In this document: piece after piece, positions 1-7,047 of the stretch
Layout: every line of letters starts with the position of its first letter
How positions within the stretch are numbered: the stretch's first letter is position 1
Assembly (NCBI GenBank): GCA_016935955.1
Contig: JAFGPY010000077.1
Span: 1-17,160 of the forward strand
Direction: 5' to 3'
Source of the DNA: Planctomycetota bacterium
GTDB taxonomy: Bacteria > Planctomycetota > Phycisphaerae > FEN-1346 > JAACEH01
Length of the DNA: 17,160 nucleotides
Translations under genes and position numbers: made by a program
Notes under the pieces: generated by a model
Told to the model about the DNA's origin: nothing
Databases searched by the model: none
Seen by the model: only the letters and a program-made list of their open reading frames with translations

Positions 1-594
1 CACCTCCAGGAAGAAGACCGTCACGTCCGAGTTCGGGAAACAGCGGTGCGACCCGTCCATGTAGAGCACGTCGCCGCTCTGCAGCCGCTCGAACACCGAC
101 AGGTCGGCGTCCTCCAGGCGGCTGCGGATCACGTCGTCGCACAGTTCGTCGATCTCGGCCCGCGGCTCGGGATCGATCGACACCAGTTCGGTCGGCAGCC
201 GGCGATCGAGAATCGCCTGCCGGGCGAATTTGGTCGAGTAGCCCGAGCCGATCTCGACGTAGCGCTGCGGACGCCAGCGGCAAAGCATCCCGTACAGCGT
301 CACGGCGTCCAGCAGCGGCAGCCACGGGCTTTGCCAGTTGGGCTTCTCGGCCGAGGCCGGGGTCTCCACGGCAATCGACCGCAGGCGATCCAGGTGATCG
401 AGGAACCCGTCCAGCAGATCGCCGTAACGGTCGCGGCCGCGGTCGATCAGTTCGAACAGTTCGCGGTGCGGCGGCTCACCGTGTCCCCAGCGCGCTCGCG
501 GCGTGAACGGATAGTTCAGCGACAGAATCTGGCGGCCCTTGAAGTGCCAACGCAACGTGCGATGAACCGTCAGCAGACGTGACAGAAAACTCAT
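1..594 (-). CDS. Class I SAM-dependent methyltransferase (3' end outside window)
   Basis: This is the first 198 codons of a gene that leaves the window at base 1. The product is a likely cytosolic S-adenosylmethionine-dependent methyltransferase. Visible motifs are the nucleotide-binding glycine loop VEIGSGYSTKFA (residues 113-124), an acidic strand end SIDPEPR (139-145) that would hold the SAM ribose, and LYMDGSH (178-183), an acidic strand common in the Methyltransf_24-type group often found near sugar and glycan genes. The substrate cannot be read from sequence. The ATG at 592-594 was chosen because GGGGGAG lies about 10 nt upstream and the protein begins with a plausible basic/hydrophobic N-terminus. 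It lies 126 bp downstream of the zinc-ribbon gene on the same strand, so it may be a separate unit or the tail of the sigma-factor operon. Family assignment is fairly sure; function is not. Confidence 0.82.
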   Translation of the reverse strand, partial: MSFLSRLLTVHRTLRWHFKGRQILSLNYPFTPRARWGHGEPPHRELFELIDRGRDRYGDLLDGFLDHLDRLRSIAVETPASAEKPNWQSPWLPLLDAVTLYGMLCRWRPQRYVEIGSGYSTKFARQAILDRRLPTELVSIDPEPRAEIDELCDDVIRSRLEDADLSVFERLQSGDVLYMDGSHRCFPNSDVTVFFLEV

Positions 595-720
595 AGGCGA
601 CGTACTCCCCCACGACAGCCGGGGCCGCTCGTGCCCCGCGCAGGCGATAGCATACCGCCCGCCGCACGAAAAGCCAGTGGCCAGGCGCGGGAAAACCGCG
701 AGCCGCGAGCCGCCGCGTGG

Positions 721-1011
721 TCAACCGCCGTGCGCCTTGCCGCACTTCGGACAGTGGTGCCCCGGACGCGGGTAGTGCCAGGGATCGATCCACTTGCCGC
801 ACGACGGGCAGCGACTGCGGCAGAGCACAACCATCCAGGCGATTACCGCCACGGCCATGAAGGCGATTCCAACGTAGCCGGCCGGACCGTGCAGTCCGAC
901 CGTCCCCGCCCGAAGCCCGTCAACCGCCACCAGGGCCATGCCCAGCAGCAGCGCGGTCAGGGCAATCCAACGAACGCGGTTGGGATTGCCGGTCCGCTTG
1001 CTCGATGCCAT
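721..1011 (-). CDS. Small membrane protein with C-terminal zinc ribbon
   Basis: The protein has 96 residues. Two hydrophobic segments at about 14-31 and 45-64 predict an inner-membrane hairpin. The tail carries CPSCGKW (Cys68, Cys71) and CPKCGK (Cys87, Cys90), a four-cysteine zinc ribbon facing either side of the membrane. The start at 1009-1011 is supported by AGGAGA 8 nt upstream; an in-frame extension upstream is mostly out-of-frame shadow of the neighbouring gene. It lies 101 bp after the TPR lipoprotein, in the same direction as the ECF sigma operon. I do not recognise a named family. Zinc-ribbon tails of this kind are seen in many small uncharacterised membrane proteins, so a metal-binding or protein-contact role is only inference. 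Confidence 0.75.
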   Translation of the reverse strand: MASSKRTGNPNRVRWIALTALLLGMALVAVDGLRAGTVGLHGPAGYVGIAFMAVAVIAWMVVLCRSRCPSCGKWIDPWHYPRPGHHCPKCGKAHGG

Positions 1012-1088
1012 AGCGTGGTTCTCCTGATAGATGCAGGGCGGCTGCGTGTCCCGGAATCCCGCCAGCTCGGAGTTTGTTGTCGATTGAA

Positions 1089-1110
1089 GCGCAGCGAGGG
1101 ACTGCTGCGC
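1089..1110 (-). terminator. Hairpin just after the TPR lipoprotein stop
   Basis: A perfect 7-bp stem GCGCAGC/GCTGCGC with an 8-nt loop begins 2 nt past the stop codon at 1113-1115, read on the minus strand. It is followed by TTCAAT rather than a proper U-tract, so it could be a weak terminator or an mRNA 3'-end stabiliser between the lipoprotein and the zinc-ribbon gene. Seen directly as a dyad; function is inferred. Confidence 0.35.
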
Positions 1111-1112
1111 GA

Positions 1113-1628
1113 TCACTCCGGCGTCTTCTCCTGGGGCGTCGGCTTCAGGAGTTCCATCCTCGTCTCGGCCTGCTTTGCCGCCGGAGCGCGCGGGTAGACC
1201 TCCTGCAGCCGGCGGTAGGCCTTGACGGCTTCCTCGGCGTTGCCGAGCTTCTCGCGACAGTAGCCGAGCCAGAACATCGACTCGGCCGCCTGGGGCCATG
1301 CGGCCACCGCCTCGAGCCGCGGAACCAGCCGGGCAAAGGCCTGCGCGGCGTCCGCGTACTTCAACTCGGCCGCCAGGGCCACAGCCGCCTCGAACGCCCG
1401 GCGGTCCTCGTCGCTGATCGGCTGCGCGGCTTGGCGCTCCAGGGGCAGTTCGGCCCGGGCCGGCTCGATCGTTGCGACCGGCCGCTGCCAATCCACCATG
1501 CCGTTCTCGCTACGGACCTCGCTGTCCAACGACTTGCGGTAGGGGCTGCGCTCTTGCGCCATGCAGCCGCCGACCGCCGTGACGACGGAAGCGAACATAA
1601 CCGCCAGGATGGGAAACCTAACCCGCAT
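1113..1628 (-). CDS. TPR lipoprotein
   Basis: The protein has 171 residues. A signal peptide ends in the lipobox VGGC with the acylated cysteine at 22, so it should be anchored to a membrane facing the periplasm. After a linker, residues about 90-165 form helical hairpins typical of tetratricopeptide repeats (AADAxxxFARLVPR, WLGYCREKLGNAEEAVKAYRRLQEVYP), similar to those in BamD or CpoB-like proteins. TPRs bind other proteins, so a scaffold role is likely. The gene overlaps the end of the upstream coiled-coil gene by 11 bp, a strong sign of co-translation, and sits in the sigma-factor operon. The residue after the lipobox cysteine is Met rather than Asp. Family-level call is good; the partner is unknown. 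Confidence 0.8.
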   Translation of the reverse strand: MRVRFPILAVMFASVVTAVGGCMAQERSPYRKSLDSEVRSENGMVDWQRPVATIEPARAELPLERQAAQPISDEDRRAFEAAVALAAELKYADAAQAFARLVPRLEAVAAWPQAAESMFWLGYCREKLGNAEEAVKAYRRLQEVYPRAPAAKQAETRMELLKPTPQEKTPE

Positions 1629-2685
1629 GCCGGGCCCCCATGAGAACCAGTTGCACCTCCAACAACCAGGCCTGCACGTCGGCCGGTTGATCGGCGGCGT
1701 TCAGCACTTTGCCGATCTCCTCGTCCAGGCCGCTGCGACGCACCAGGGCGGCAAACGATTCGCCCGCCGCCGCGTCGCGAGCGTCCAGCAGGCTGAGTCG
1801 CGTCAAGACGACCTCGATCCTGTCGAACAGCAGCCGCACGGGCTCGCCCACCGCCTTCTCGCGGAGGGCGGTCCCTCGTTGCAGCAGGTCGCCGACGTCC
1901 CGGGCGGCCTCGCCTCTCCAGAGACCGTCCACCGGCGGCGCGTAGGACCAGTTCTGCGCCGCCGCGGCGGCCAACGGCCCGCGCCGCAGATGGTCGAGCA
2001 CGGCCGCCTGGCGGGCCTTCATCGTCCCAAGTTCCGTCTCCAGCCGACCATTGGCCGCGACCGTCTCCTCGTAGAGCGACCGCAGCCGCGACGTCTCGGC
2101 GGCGAACTCGTGGCGAATTTTCTCCAGCTCGCCGCGCACTTCGGCCAGTTGCGACGCCTGTTCGCGCGTTTCCTCCAGCCGGCGGCCATCGTCGCCGAGC
2201 GGACCATCGTATTGCCGTCGCTGTTTGCCCAGGTTGGAGTCGGCTGCGCCGCCTTCCATGGTCAACGGAGTGGCGGTCCTGGCGGCCTTCGCCTCGGCCA
2301 GCAACTCGGTTGCGGTCGCGAGCTTCTTCTGCGATTGTTGCAGCGCCGCCTCGGTGTCGGCCAACCGCGACTCCAGCTCTCTGATCATCAGCCGGGGGAC
2401 ATCCGTTTCGACGGCGTGCAGCGACGGCACGGACGCCCTGTCCGTCCGAACCCCGTACGTCGCCACAAAGAGGCCTCCGGCGATAATGACCAGCGCGGCC
2501 GCGGCGGCAAGCGGCGCCCAGCGCACCAGCAGCGACATGCCGCCAGTCCGCCGCCCCGGCACCGCCGCGGCAACCCGCGAGGGCAGACCGTCGCCGGCCG
2601 CCTGCCGGGCCGCCTCCTCGGCGCCCCATTGCCGCAACAGGCCTTCCACGCGATCCTGAGGTTGTCGATTACCGTTGCCTGTCAT
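1618..2685 (-). CDS. Membrane-anchored coiled-coil protein, candidate anti-sigma factor
   Basis: The protein has 355 residues. About 50 N-terminal residues (charged, predicted cytosolic) precede one transmembrane helix at about 55-77. A long heptad-rich region (about 95-235, ELESRLADTEAAL..., LRSLYEETVAANGRLETEL) predicts a coiled coil on the outside, followed by a helical C-terminal domain. A single-TM protein encoded directly after an ECF sigma factor is classically its anti-sigma factor, and the N-terminal segment RVEGLLRQW would be the sigma-binding part. I see no zinc-binding HxxxCxxC motif, so it is not a ZAS-type anti-sigma. It follows the sigma gene by 68 bp and overlaps the TPR lipoprotein by 11 bp. 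The anti-sigma role is inferred from order and topology, not from a recognised domain. Confidence 0.72.
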   Translation of the reverse strand: MTGNGNRQPQDRVEGLLRQWGAEEAARQAAGDGLPSRVAAAVPGRRTGGMSLLVRWAPLAAAAALVIIAGGLFVATYGVRTDRASVPSLHAVETDVPRLMIRELESRLADTEAALQQSQKKLATATELLAEAKAARTATPLTMEGGAADSNLGKQRRQYDGPLGDDGRRLEETREQASQLAEVRGELEKIRHEFAAETSRLRSLYEETVAANGRLETELGTMKARQAAVLDHLRRGPLAAAAAQNWSYAPPVDGLWRGEAARDVGDLLQRGTALREKAVGEPVRLLFDRIEVVLTRLSLLDARDAAAGESFAALVRRSGLDEEIGKVLNAADQPADVQAWLLEVQLVLMGARHAG

Positions 2686-2729
2686 ACGCTAAGATCCGGA
2701 CCCGTTCCCCCCTACCTACTATATCCGCC

Positions 2730-2745
2730 GCGCGGCCGGCCGCGC
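2730..2745 (-). repeat. 16-bp perfect GC palindrome between sigma and anti-sigma genes
   Basis: GCGCGGCC followed by its exact complement GGCCGCGC lies 8 nt past the sigma-factor stop codon. As RNA it would fold into a 6-bp stem with a CCGG loop. There is no U-tract after it. It may lower read-through from the sigma gene into the anti-sigma gene, or protect the 3' end of the sigma segment. Confidence 0.4.
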
Positions 2746-2753
2746 AGGGTCTT

Positions 2754-3320
2754 TCACCGCCCGTCGCCGACCACGCCTTTTCGCCGCAGGCACGTCTCGA
2801 TCAGCCGCGCGGCCTCGTCCAGCCGCAACCGCACCGTCGATTCCGGCGTCCGCGTGATCTCGGCGATGCTCCGCGTCGCGCGGCCCTCGACGTACCGCAA
2901 CCGAACCAGCCGCCCGAGGTCCGCCGGCAGTTCCTTCACGCACGCCCCGACGGCCTCGTGCTCCTCGCGAGCCGCCGATTCGTCGCCCGGATCGACCGCC
3001 TCGGACGGAAACATCGCGTCGGCCAACTCGGGATCGAAACTCTGCGGATCGTTTCGCCGTTGCCACGCCCGGCGTGCGGTATTGCGGGCGATGGCCCCCA
3101 GCCATGGCCGCAACGATCCGCGCGAGGCGTCGAACGTGGCCAATCCCTTGAACGCACGCACAAACGTTTCCTGGGCCAGGTCGTCGGCATCGGCCGGCGC
3201 GAACCCCATCCGCCGAAACATCGCCCGGACGCGACCGTTGTGCGCAGCGTACAGTTCGCGGCACGCAGCCTCGTCGCCGCCCAGGCACGCCCGGACAAGT
3301 TGTGCTTCGTCTCGGTTCAC
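2754..3320 (-). CDS. ECF-type RNA polymerase sigma factor
   Basis: The protein has 188 residues, the normal size for an extracytoplasmic-function sigma factor. Region 2 covers about residues 20-89, with DDLAQETFVRAFKGL (46-60), which contacts core polymerase and the -10 element, and GSLRPWLGAIARNTARRAWQRR. Region 4 covers about 125-180, with LPADLGRLVRLRYVEG and a helix-turn-helix SIAEITRTPESTVRLRLDEA that reads the -35 element. It would redirect RNA polymerase to stress or envelope genes. The start is GTG at 3318-3320, the first residue before a clean N-terminus; its ribosome site (GGGGCGAG) is modest. It heads a minus-strand operon with a membrane protein likely to hold it inactive. Its own promoter (3468-3497) looks like a housekeeping one. 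Its target promoter sequence cannot be deduced here. Confidence 0.92.
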   Translation of the reverse strand: MNRDEAQLVRACLGGDEAACRELYAAHNGRVRAMFRRMGFAPADADDLAQETFVRAFKGLATFDASRGSLRPWLGAIARNTARRAWQRRNDPQSFDPELADAMFPSEAVDPGDESAAREEHEAVGACVKELPADLGRLVRLRYVEGRATRSIAEITRTPESTVRLRLDEAARLIETCLRRKGVVGDGR

Positions 3321-3383
3321 GCACTCGCCCCGCTGGTCCGGCCGCCCTCTCGCTCCGCCCGACTCGCTCCCCCCGGAGCAACT

Positions 3384-3407
3384 GTAGGGGCGGCTCGTGA
3401 GCCGCCC
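3384..3407 (+). repeat. GTAGGGGC-type palindrome, copy 1
   Basis: GTAGGG leads into a perfect 9-bp inverted repeat GGGCGGCTC/GAGCCGCCC with a 2-nt centre. It lies in the leader of the sigma-factor transcript. The same layout (GTAG, G-rich start, then perfect or near-perfect dyad) recurs at 9582-9605 and, in the opposite orientation, 15147-15170. This points to a dispersed repeat rather than a gene-specific site. Confidence 0.55.
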
Positions 3408-3467
3408 GCGACGACACCGGCCACGCGATTCTCCCGTTCACACCGATCCGCCACCCCACGTGCGCTG

Positions 3468-3497
3468 AGTGTAGGCTCGCGCGCCCCGGCCTGTCAA
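3468..3497 (-). promoter_or_regulatory. Sigma70-like promoter for the ECF operon
   Basis: On the minus strand TTGACA (3492-3497) matches the -35 consensus fully. It is followed after 18 bp by TACACT (3468-3473), a 4/6 match to -10. Transcription would start near 3461, leaving a leader of roughly 140 nt before the GTG start. That leader includes the palindrome at 3388-3407, so post-transcriptional control is possible. Confidence 0.6.
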
Positions 3498-3584
3498 TCG
3501 CCCGCTGATTTTCCTGCGCAGGCTCGCGCCCGGACGATATCGAGTTGTCGGATGCGATTCCCGTCGGCGGAAAGGAGACATCCG

Positions 3585-4322
3585 ATGAAACGGCTCACGC
3601 TCATGGCCGCATGTCTTGCGGCAACGATTGCCGGCGGCTGTAGCGAACCTCGCATGGTCCATCAAGGTTTGCGGCCGCCGCCGGATTTCGGGCGCACGGT
3701 AGCGTACGCCGAACCGGCCGCGCAGGCCGAACCAGCGGCAACGACCGCCCTGGGGGAAATCGCCGGGACCGGTGAACCTCTGCCGCCGGTTGCCCAGCGC
3801 AAGCTGGTCCGGGACGGCTCGTTGACCGTGGCAGTGGGCGACGTCGAGGCGGCTGTAGGTGGGGCACGCGACCTGGCGGGGAGCGTGGGTGGATACGTCG
3901 AATCGGCCACACTGGACCACGTGGTGCTGCGAGTGCCGAGCGACCGGTTTGATGCCACGTTTGAGGCCCTGGGTCAGCTGGGCACTGTTGTGAGCCGAAC
4001 GATCGAGGCCCGCGACGTGACGGAGGCCTGTACGGATCTCGAGTTGCGGCTCAAAGCGAAGCAGGCCGTTCTGGATCGCTATCGGCAGTTGCTTTCGCGG
4101 GCCGAGAAGGTCGAGGATATTCTGAAGATCGAGACGGAAATCGCACGGCTGACTCTCGAGATCGAGCAACTGGAGAACGCCCTGCAACGCCTGGAAACGC
4201 ACGTGGCCTTCAGCCGCATCGACGCTCGATTCGTTGCTGCGACCGAGGCGCCGAAACGCGCCGTGCGACTGCCGTTCTGGTGGCTGACCACGGTCGGCCT
4301 GGACGCGATCATGGGCCGGTGA
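3585..4322 (+). CDS. DUF4349 lipoprotein
   Basis: The protein has 245 residues. The signal peptide ends in AGGC, with the lipid-modified cysteine at 19. After a Pro/Ala-rich linker, residues about 73-235 match the DUF4349 pattern: RKLVRDGSLTVAVGDVEAA, GGYVES, VVLRVPSDRFDATFEALGQLG, then DVTE...LELRLKAKQAVLDRYRQLL and a heptad-rich helix ILKIETEIARLTLEIEQL. The family's function is unknown; it is thought to be an envelope protein. Many members end in a transmembrane helix, but this one stops at FWWLTTVGLDAIMGR with no such helix, so it relies on its lipid anchor. AAAGGAG sits 7 nt before the ATG. It is 19 bp upstream of another lipoprotein gene, forming a two-gene unit divergent from the sigma operon. 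Confidence 0.85.
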   Translation: MKRLTLMAACLAATIAGGCSEPRMVHQGLRPPPDFGRTVAYAEPAAQAEPAATTALGEIAGTGEPLPPVAQRKLVRDGSLTVAVGDVEAAVGGARDLAGSVGGYVESATLDHVVLRVPSDRFDATFEALGQLGTVVSRTIEARDVTEACTDLELRLKAKQAVLDRYRQLLSRAEKVEDILKIETEIARLTLEIEQLENALQRLETHVAFSRIDARFVAATEAPKRAVRLPFWWLTTVGLDAIMGR

Positions 4323-4341
4323 TCCGACAAGGAGAATGACC

Positions 4342-4809
4342 ATGCGACGAACACGTGCGATGCTGCTGATGGCCGGTTTGTTGTCGGCGGCCCTGTCCGG
4401 TTGCGGCCCGACGATGACCTCTCCGCAAGGCTACGTGCGCCTGAAGGAGCCGGGCTGGACGTACGGTCGGCGATTCGTCTCCGCCGACGGCGTCTATGTG
4501 GGCCTGCGTAAGCCGCAACCGGCCGAGAAAGGGACCTTGGACTTCTGGGTCAAGGCCATTGAAAACGAGCTGACCGTCGGCAAGGGCTACACGCCCGTCA
4601 AGTCGTCCGAATTGACCAGCGGCGACGGCGCGGTCGGACGGTGCATGGACTTTGCGGCCACGGTTGACGACCGCGAGATGAGGTACGCTGTCGCCGTGTG
4701 GGTCGCCGGGGGCCGCGTGGTCGTCGCCGAAGCAGGGGGACCGAAACAGCCATTCGACACCGACCGCGCCCTCATTGAAGCGGCGCTGCGAGGCGTCACC
4801 GTGCGGTGA
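4342..4809 (+). CDS. Small lipoprotein of unknown function
   Basis: The protein has 155 residues. The signal peptide ends in LSGC with the acylated cysteine at 21. The rest is a compact mixed alpha/beta domain (residues about 35-150) with no motif I recognise; it contains GRCMDFAATVDDREMRYAVAVWVAGGRVVVAEAGG and a final helix ALIEAALRGVTV. That layout resembles small stress or fatty-acid-type lipoprotein domains that test for a soluble substrate, but no function can be claimed. I chose the second ATG (4342): AAGGAG lies 8 nt before it but only 1-2 nt before the upstream ATG at 4336. It follows the DUF4349 gene by 19 bp and very likely shares its mRNA. Confidence 0.78.
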   Translation: MRRTRAMLLMAGLLSAALSGCGPTMTSPQGYVRLKEPGWTYGRRFVSADGVYVGLRKPQPAEKGTLDFWVKAIENELTVGKGYTPVKSSELTSGDGAVGRCMDFAATVDDREMRYAVAVWVAGGRVVVAEAGGPKQPFDTDRALIEAALRGVTVR

Positions 4810-4904
4810 GACCTGTGCGGCGCTTCGTCTGCCGTCACGACAATCGGTCGGCGTCATCCCGCGAGGTGTTCCGCCCTCGCCTTGCCGCGCCGCCATTTCG
4901 AGCA

Positions 4905-4933
4905 TGGACAATCCAGCGCCGACGCGGTAGACT
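4905..4933 (+). promoter_or_regulatory. Promoter for the phosphoesterase lipoprotein gene
   Basis: TGGACA (4905-4910, 5/6 to the -35 consensus) and TAGACT (4928-4933, 4/6 to the -10) are separated by exactly 17 bp. The predicted start near 4940 gives a leader of about 48 nt with a clear GGAGGA ribosome site. This fits independent transcription from the two lipoprotein genes upstream. Confidence 0.55.
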
Positions 4934-4987
4934 CTGCCTTGGGTGGCAGTTCCCTTCCGGCTCATTTCCTTAACGGAGGACGCGCGC

Positions 4988-6847
4988 ATGAAATGCCTCT
5001 ATTGGCTGGCAGCGGTCGTATTGCCTTTGGCGATGGTCGGCGGTTGCAGCAACACGGCGACCTTCGACGGCGGCACGTTCCTGGTCGAGAAGGTGCCCGG
5101 CGGCCGACCGTGGACGCACCTGGACTTCAATAACGATCCGGACGATTTCCAGTTCGTGATCGTCTCGGACCGCACCGGCGGCCACCGCCCGGGCGTCTTC
5201 GAGCAGGCCGTGGACAAGGTGAACCTCCTCGAGCCCGAGTTCGTCATCTGCGTGGGCGACCTGATCGAGGGCTACACCGAGAATCCCGAGCTGGTTCGCA
5301 ACCAATGGGACGAGATCGATGCGATGGTCCGTCGCCTGGAAATGCCGTTCTTCTACGTGGTCGGCAACCACGACATCAGCAACGCCGCAGTCGCGCCGCT
5401 GTACCGCGATCGCTACGGCTCGCCGTACTACAGCTTCGTTTACAAGAACGTCCTGTTCCTGGTGGTCTGCACCGAAGACCCGCCGCCGAGCAGCGTGAGC
5501 AAAGAACAGGCCGCGTACATGACCGACGCCCTGGCCGCGCACCCGGACGTCCGCTGGACGCTGGTCTTCATGCACAAGCCGATGTTCGCCGAGGGCGCCG
5601 AGGGATCGGACAATCCCCACTGGCAGGCCATCGAGCAGGCCCTGAAGGACCGGCCGCACACCGTCTTCGCCGGCCACTGGCACGAGTACCAGAAGCGGGT
5701 CAAGCACGGCCGCTCGTACATCCAGCTTGCGACCACGGGCGGCATGAGCGACCAGCGCGGCATCGAGTTCGGCCAGGCCGACCAGGTGGCCTGGGTGACG
5801 ATGACCGACCAGGGGCCGCGCGTGGCCAACCTGCTCCTGGACGGCATCTACGACGAGGACGTGCTGACCAGCGACGAGTTGACCCGCCGCGAAGGACTGA
5901 TCAAGACCGTCTCGCTGACGGCTGCGCCCCTGTTTGCCGAATCCGGGCCGTTCACCGAGGCGACGACCAGGGTGCGGCTGGTCAACCCGACCGATTGCCC
6001 GCTGACGGTCCGGGCGGTCATCGAGCCCGGCGAATCGCTCCGCGCCGATCCGGCCGTGTTCAAGGTGAGCCTGGCGCCCAAGACGGAGCAGGAAATGGAC
6101 GTGGCCGTTCGGGCCGCGCAGCCCGTCGAGGCGACGGCCCTGGCGCCCCTGGCGATCTCGTGGCAGGAGACCTTCGAGTTGCCCGACGGCAAGCCGCTGC
6201 ACCATGAGGCCACTTCGCTGCTGGCCGTGGTCGGCAGGTACGATTGTCCGAAGCGCGACGCGCCGGTGACCGTGGACGGCAAGCTGGACGAGTGGCCCGC
6301 CCTGCCGATCGACGTGCGCAAGCCCGAGCAGACGCTCTGGCAGGCCGACAGTTGGACGGGCCCGGAGGATTGCAGCATGCAGTTCGCCGTGGCCTACGAC
6401 GAGCGGTACCTGTACCTGGCGGTGCGGACCGTCGACGACGTGGTGCTGACCGAGCCGGGCATCGACCCCTGGCACCAGGACGGCCTGTCGGTGAGCCTCA
6501 GCGCCGCGGCCGAGCCGGCGCGGTCCGCCTCGCGCGGAGACACGACCTTCTCCCAAGCCTTCGCCCCCGGCGCCGAGCCCGACAAGCCGGTGCTCCAGGA
6601 CCCGGCCAAGATGCCCGAAGGCGTGTTGGCGGCCTGCCGCCGGACCGAGCGCGGCTACGATACCGAGATCGCCATTGCGGCGTCGCTGCTGGATGCGGCC
6701 CAGGGCGGCTCGTGGGCCGAGGTGCGGCTGAACCTGGCCGTGATCGACCGCGACGCCCCGAACGGCCGCGGCGTGGTCTTCTTCTGGAAGCCTTCGTGGA
6801 AGGGCGACCTGAACTATCCCGGCAGCGGCACGTTCCGCCGCCGGTGA
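4988..6847 (+). CDS. Calcineurin-like metallophosphoesterase lipoprotein with CBM9-like domain
   Basis: The protein has 619 residues. A lipobox VGGC (Cys20) anchors it in the envelope. Residues about 50-300 hold the dimetal phosphoesterase motifs in order: SDRTGG (60-65), GDLIEGY (90-96), GNHD (126-129), HKP (196-198) and GHWH (229-232). The first motif is D-R-T, not the usual D-x-H, so one metal ligand may be replaced. Residues about 310-410 form a beta-rich linker domain. From about 420, VDGKLDEWPALPIDV, FAVAYDERYLYLAVRTVDD and a final FWKPSWKGDLN region match a CBM9/DOMON-like sugar-binding fold. It may therefore hydrolyse a phosphate ester or diester on a glycan-bound substrate; this is inference. 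ATG 4988 is supported by GGAGGA 7 nt upstream. Own promoter at 4905-4933. Confidence 0.88.
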   Translation: MKCLYWLAAVVLPLAMVGGCSNTATFDGGTFLVEKVPGGRPWTHLDFNNDPDDFQFVIVSDRTGGHRPGVFEQAVDKVNLLEPEFVICVGDLIEGYTENPELVRNQWDEIDAMVRRLEMPFFYVVGNHDISNAAVAPLYRDRYGSPYYSFVYKNVLFLVVCTEDPPPSSVSKEQAAYMTDALAAHPDVRWTLVFMHKPMFAEGAEGSDNPHWQAIEQALKDRPHTVFAGHWHEYQKRVKHGRSYIQLATTGGMSDQRGIEFGQADQVAWVTMTDQGPRVANLLLDGIYDEDVLTSDELTRREGLIKTVSLTAAPLFAESGPFTEATTRVRLVNPTDCPLTVRAVIEPGESLRADPAVFKVSLAPKTEQEMDVAVRAAQPVEATALAPLAISWQETFELPDGKPLHHEATSLLAVVGRYDCPKRDAPVTVDGKLDEWPALPIDVRKPEQTLWQADSWTGPEDCSMQFAVAYDERYLYLAVRTVDDVVLTEPGIDPWHQDGLSVSLSAAAEPARSASRGDTTFSQAFAPGAEPDKPVLQDPAKMPEGVLAACRRTERGYDTEIAIAASLLDAAQGGSWAEVRLNLAVIDRDAPNGRGVVFFWKPSWKGDLNYPGSGTFRRR

Positions 6848-6925
6848 AGCCTTGTGTAGTGCTGTGCCTCCGGCGGCGGCCGCGGTAGTTCTCCGCGTGG
6901 GTCCGGGGGGATCCATCCTCTCGTC

Positions 6926-7007
6926 GGGCGCCATACCCAGGCCGGCGCAGCCGACTGGGCGTGCCCGCGGCACGGGTCATGGCCGAGCCGGCTTGACCGT
7001 GGCGCCC
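6926..7007. other. 82-nt segment able to fold as a four-way junction
   Basis: An outer perfect 8-bp stem GGGCGCCA (6926-6933)/TGGCGCCC (7000-7007) encloses three consecutive hairpins. Hairpin 1 (6936-6959) pairs CCCAG with CTGGG and CGGC with GCCG around GCA. Hairpin 2 (6961-6973) pairs GTGCC with GGCAC around CGC. Hairpin 3 (6975-6998) pairs GGTCA with TGACC and GCCG with CGGC around AGC. Almost no base is left unpaired between stems. It lies between convergent genes and lacks tRNA features (no T-loop or anticodon arm sizes). It could be a small structured RNA, a bidirectional 3'-end structure, or tandem REP-like repeats. Confidence 0.45.
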
Positions 7008-7009
7008 TG

Positions 7010-7033
7010 CATGCTTCTGCAAGCAGAAGCATG
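7010..7033 (-). repeat. CATG-bounded palindrome, copy 1, after the SDR stop
   Basis: CATGCTTCTGC (7010-7020) pairs perfectly with GCAGAAGCATG (7023-7033), and is followed on the plus strand by GCACCCTTCACCC. Read in the gene direction, the repeat begins right after the dehydrogenase stop codon (7048-7050). Further copies with the same CATG ends but different stems are at 14446-14472 and 15108-15133. Confidence 0.6.
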
Positions 7034-7047
7034 GCACCCTTCACCCA

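Noticed and set aside
1561..3387. A long plus-strand frame (608 codons) opposite the sigma and anti-sigma genes
   Set aside because: Arg/Pro/Gln-rich with no recognisable domain; the minus strand encodes clear sigma2/sigma4 regions and a coiled-coil protein with plausible starts.
4970..6973. A 667-codon open frame on the minus strand opposite the phosphoesterase gene
   Set aside because: It is a mirror of a high-GC gene: no ribosome site, no recognisable domain, composition dominated by Arg, Gly, Ala, Leu. The plus-strand gene has a lipobox and all enzyme motifs.
6926..7007. tRNA gene
   Set aside because: The segment has a 7-8 bp closing stem and three arms, but arm sizes and loops are wrong (3-nt loops, no GTTC-type T-loop, no anticodon arm with 7-nt loop).
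6926..7033. Integron attC site
   Set aside because: No GTTRRRY/RYYYAAC core sites at the ends and no integrase gene or cassette array nearby.
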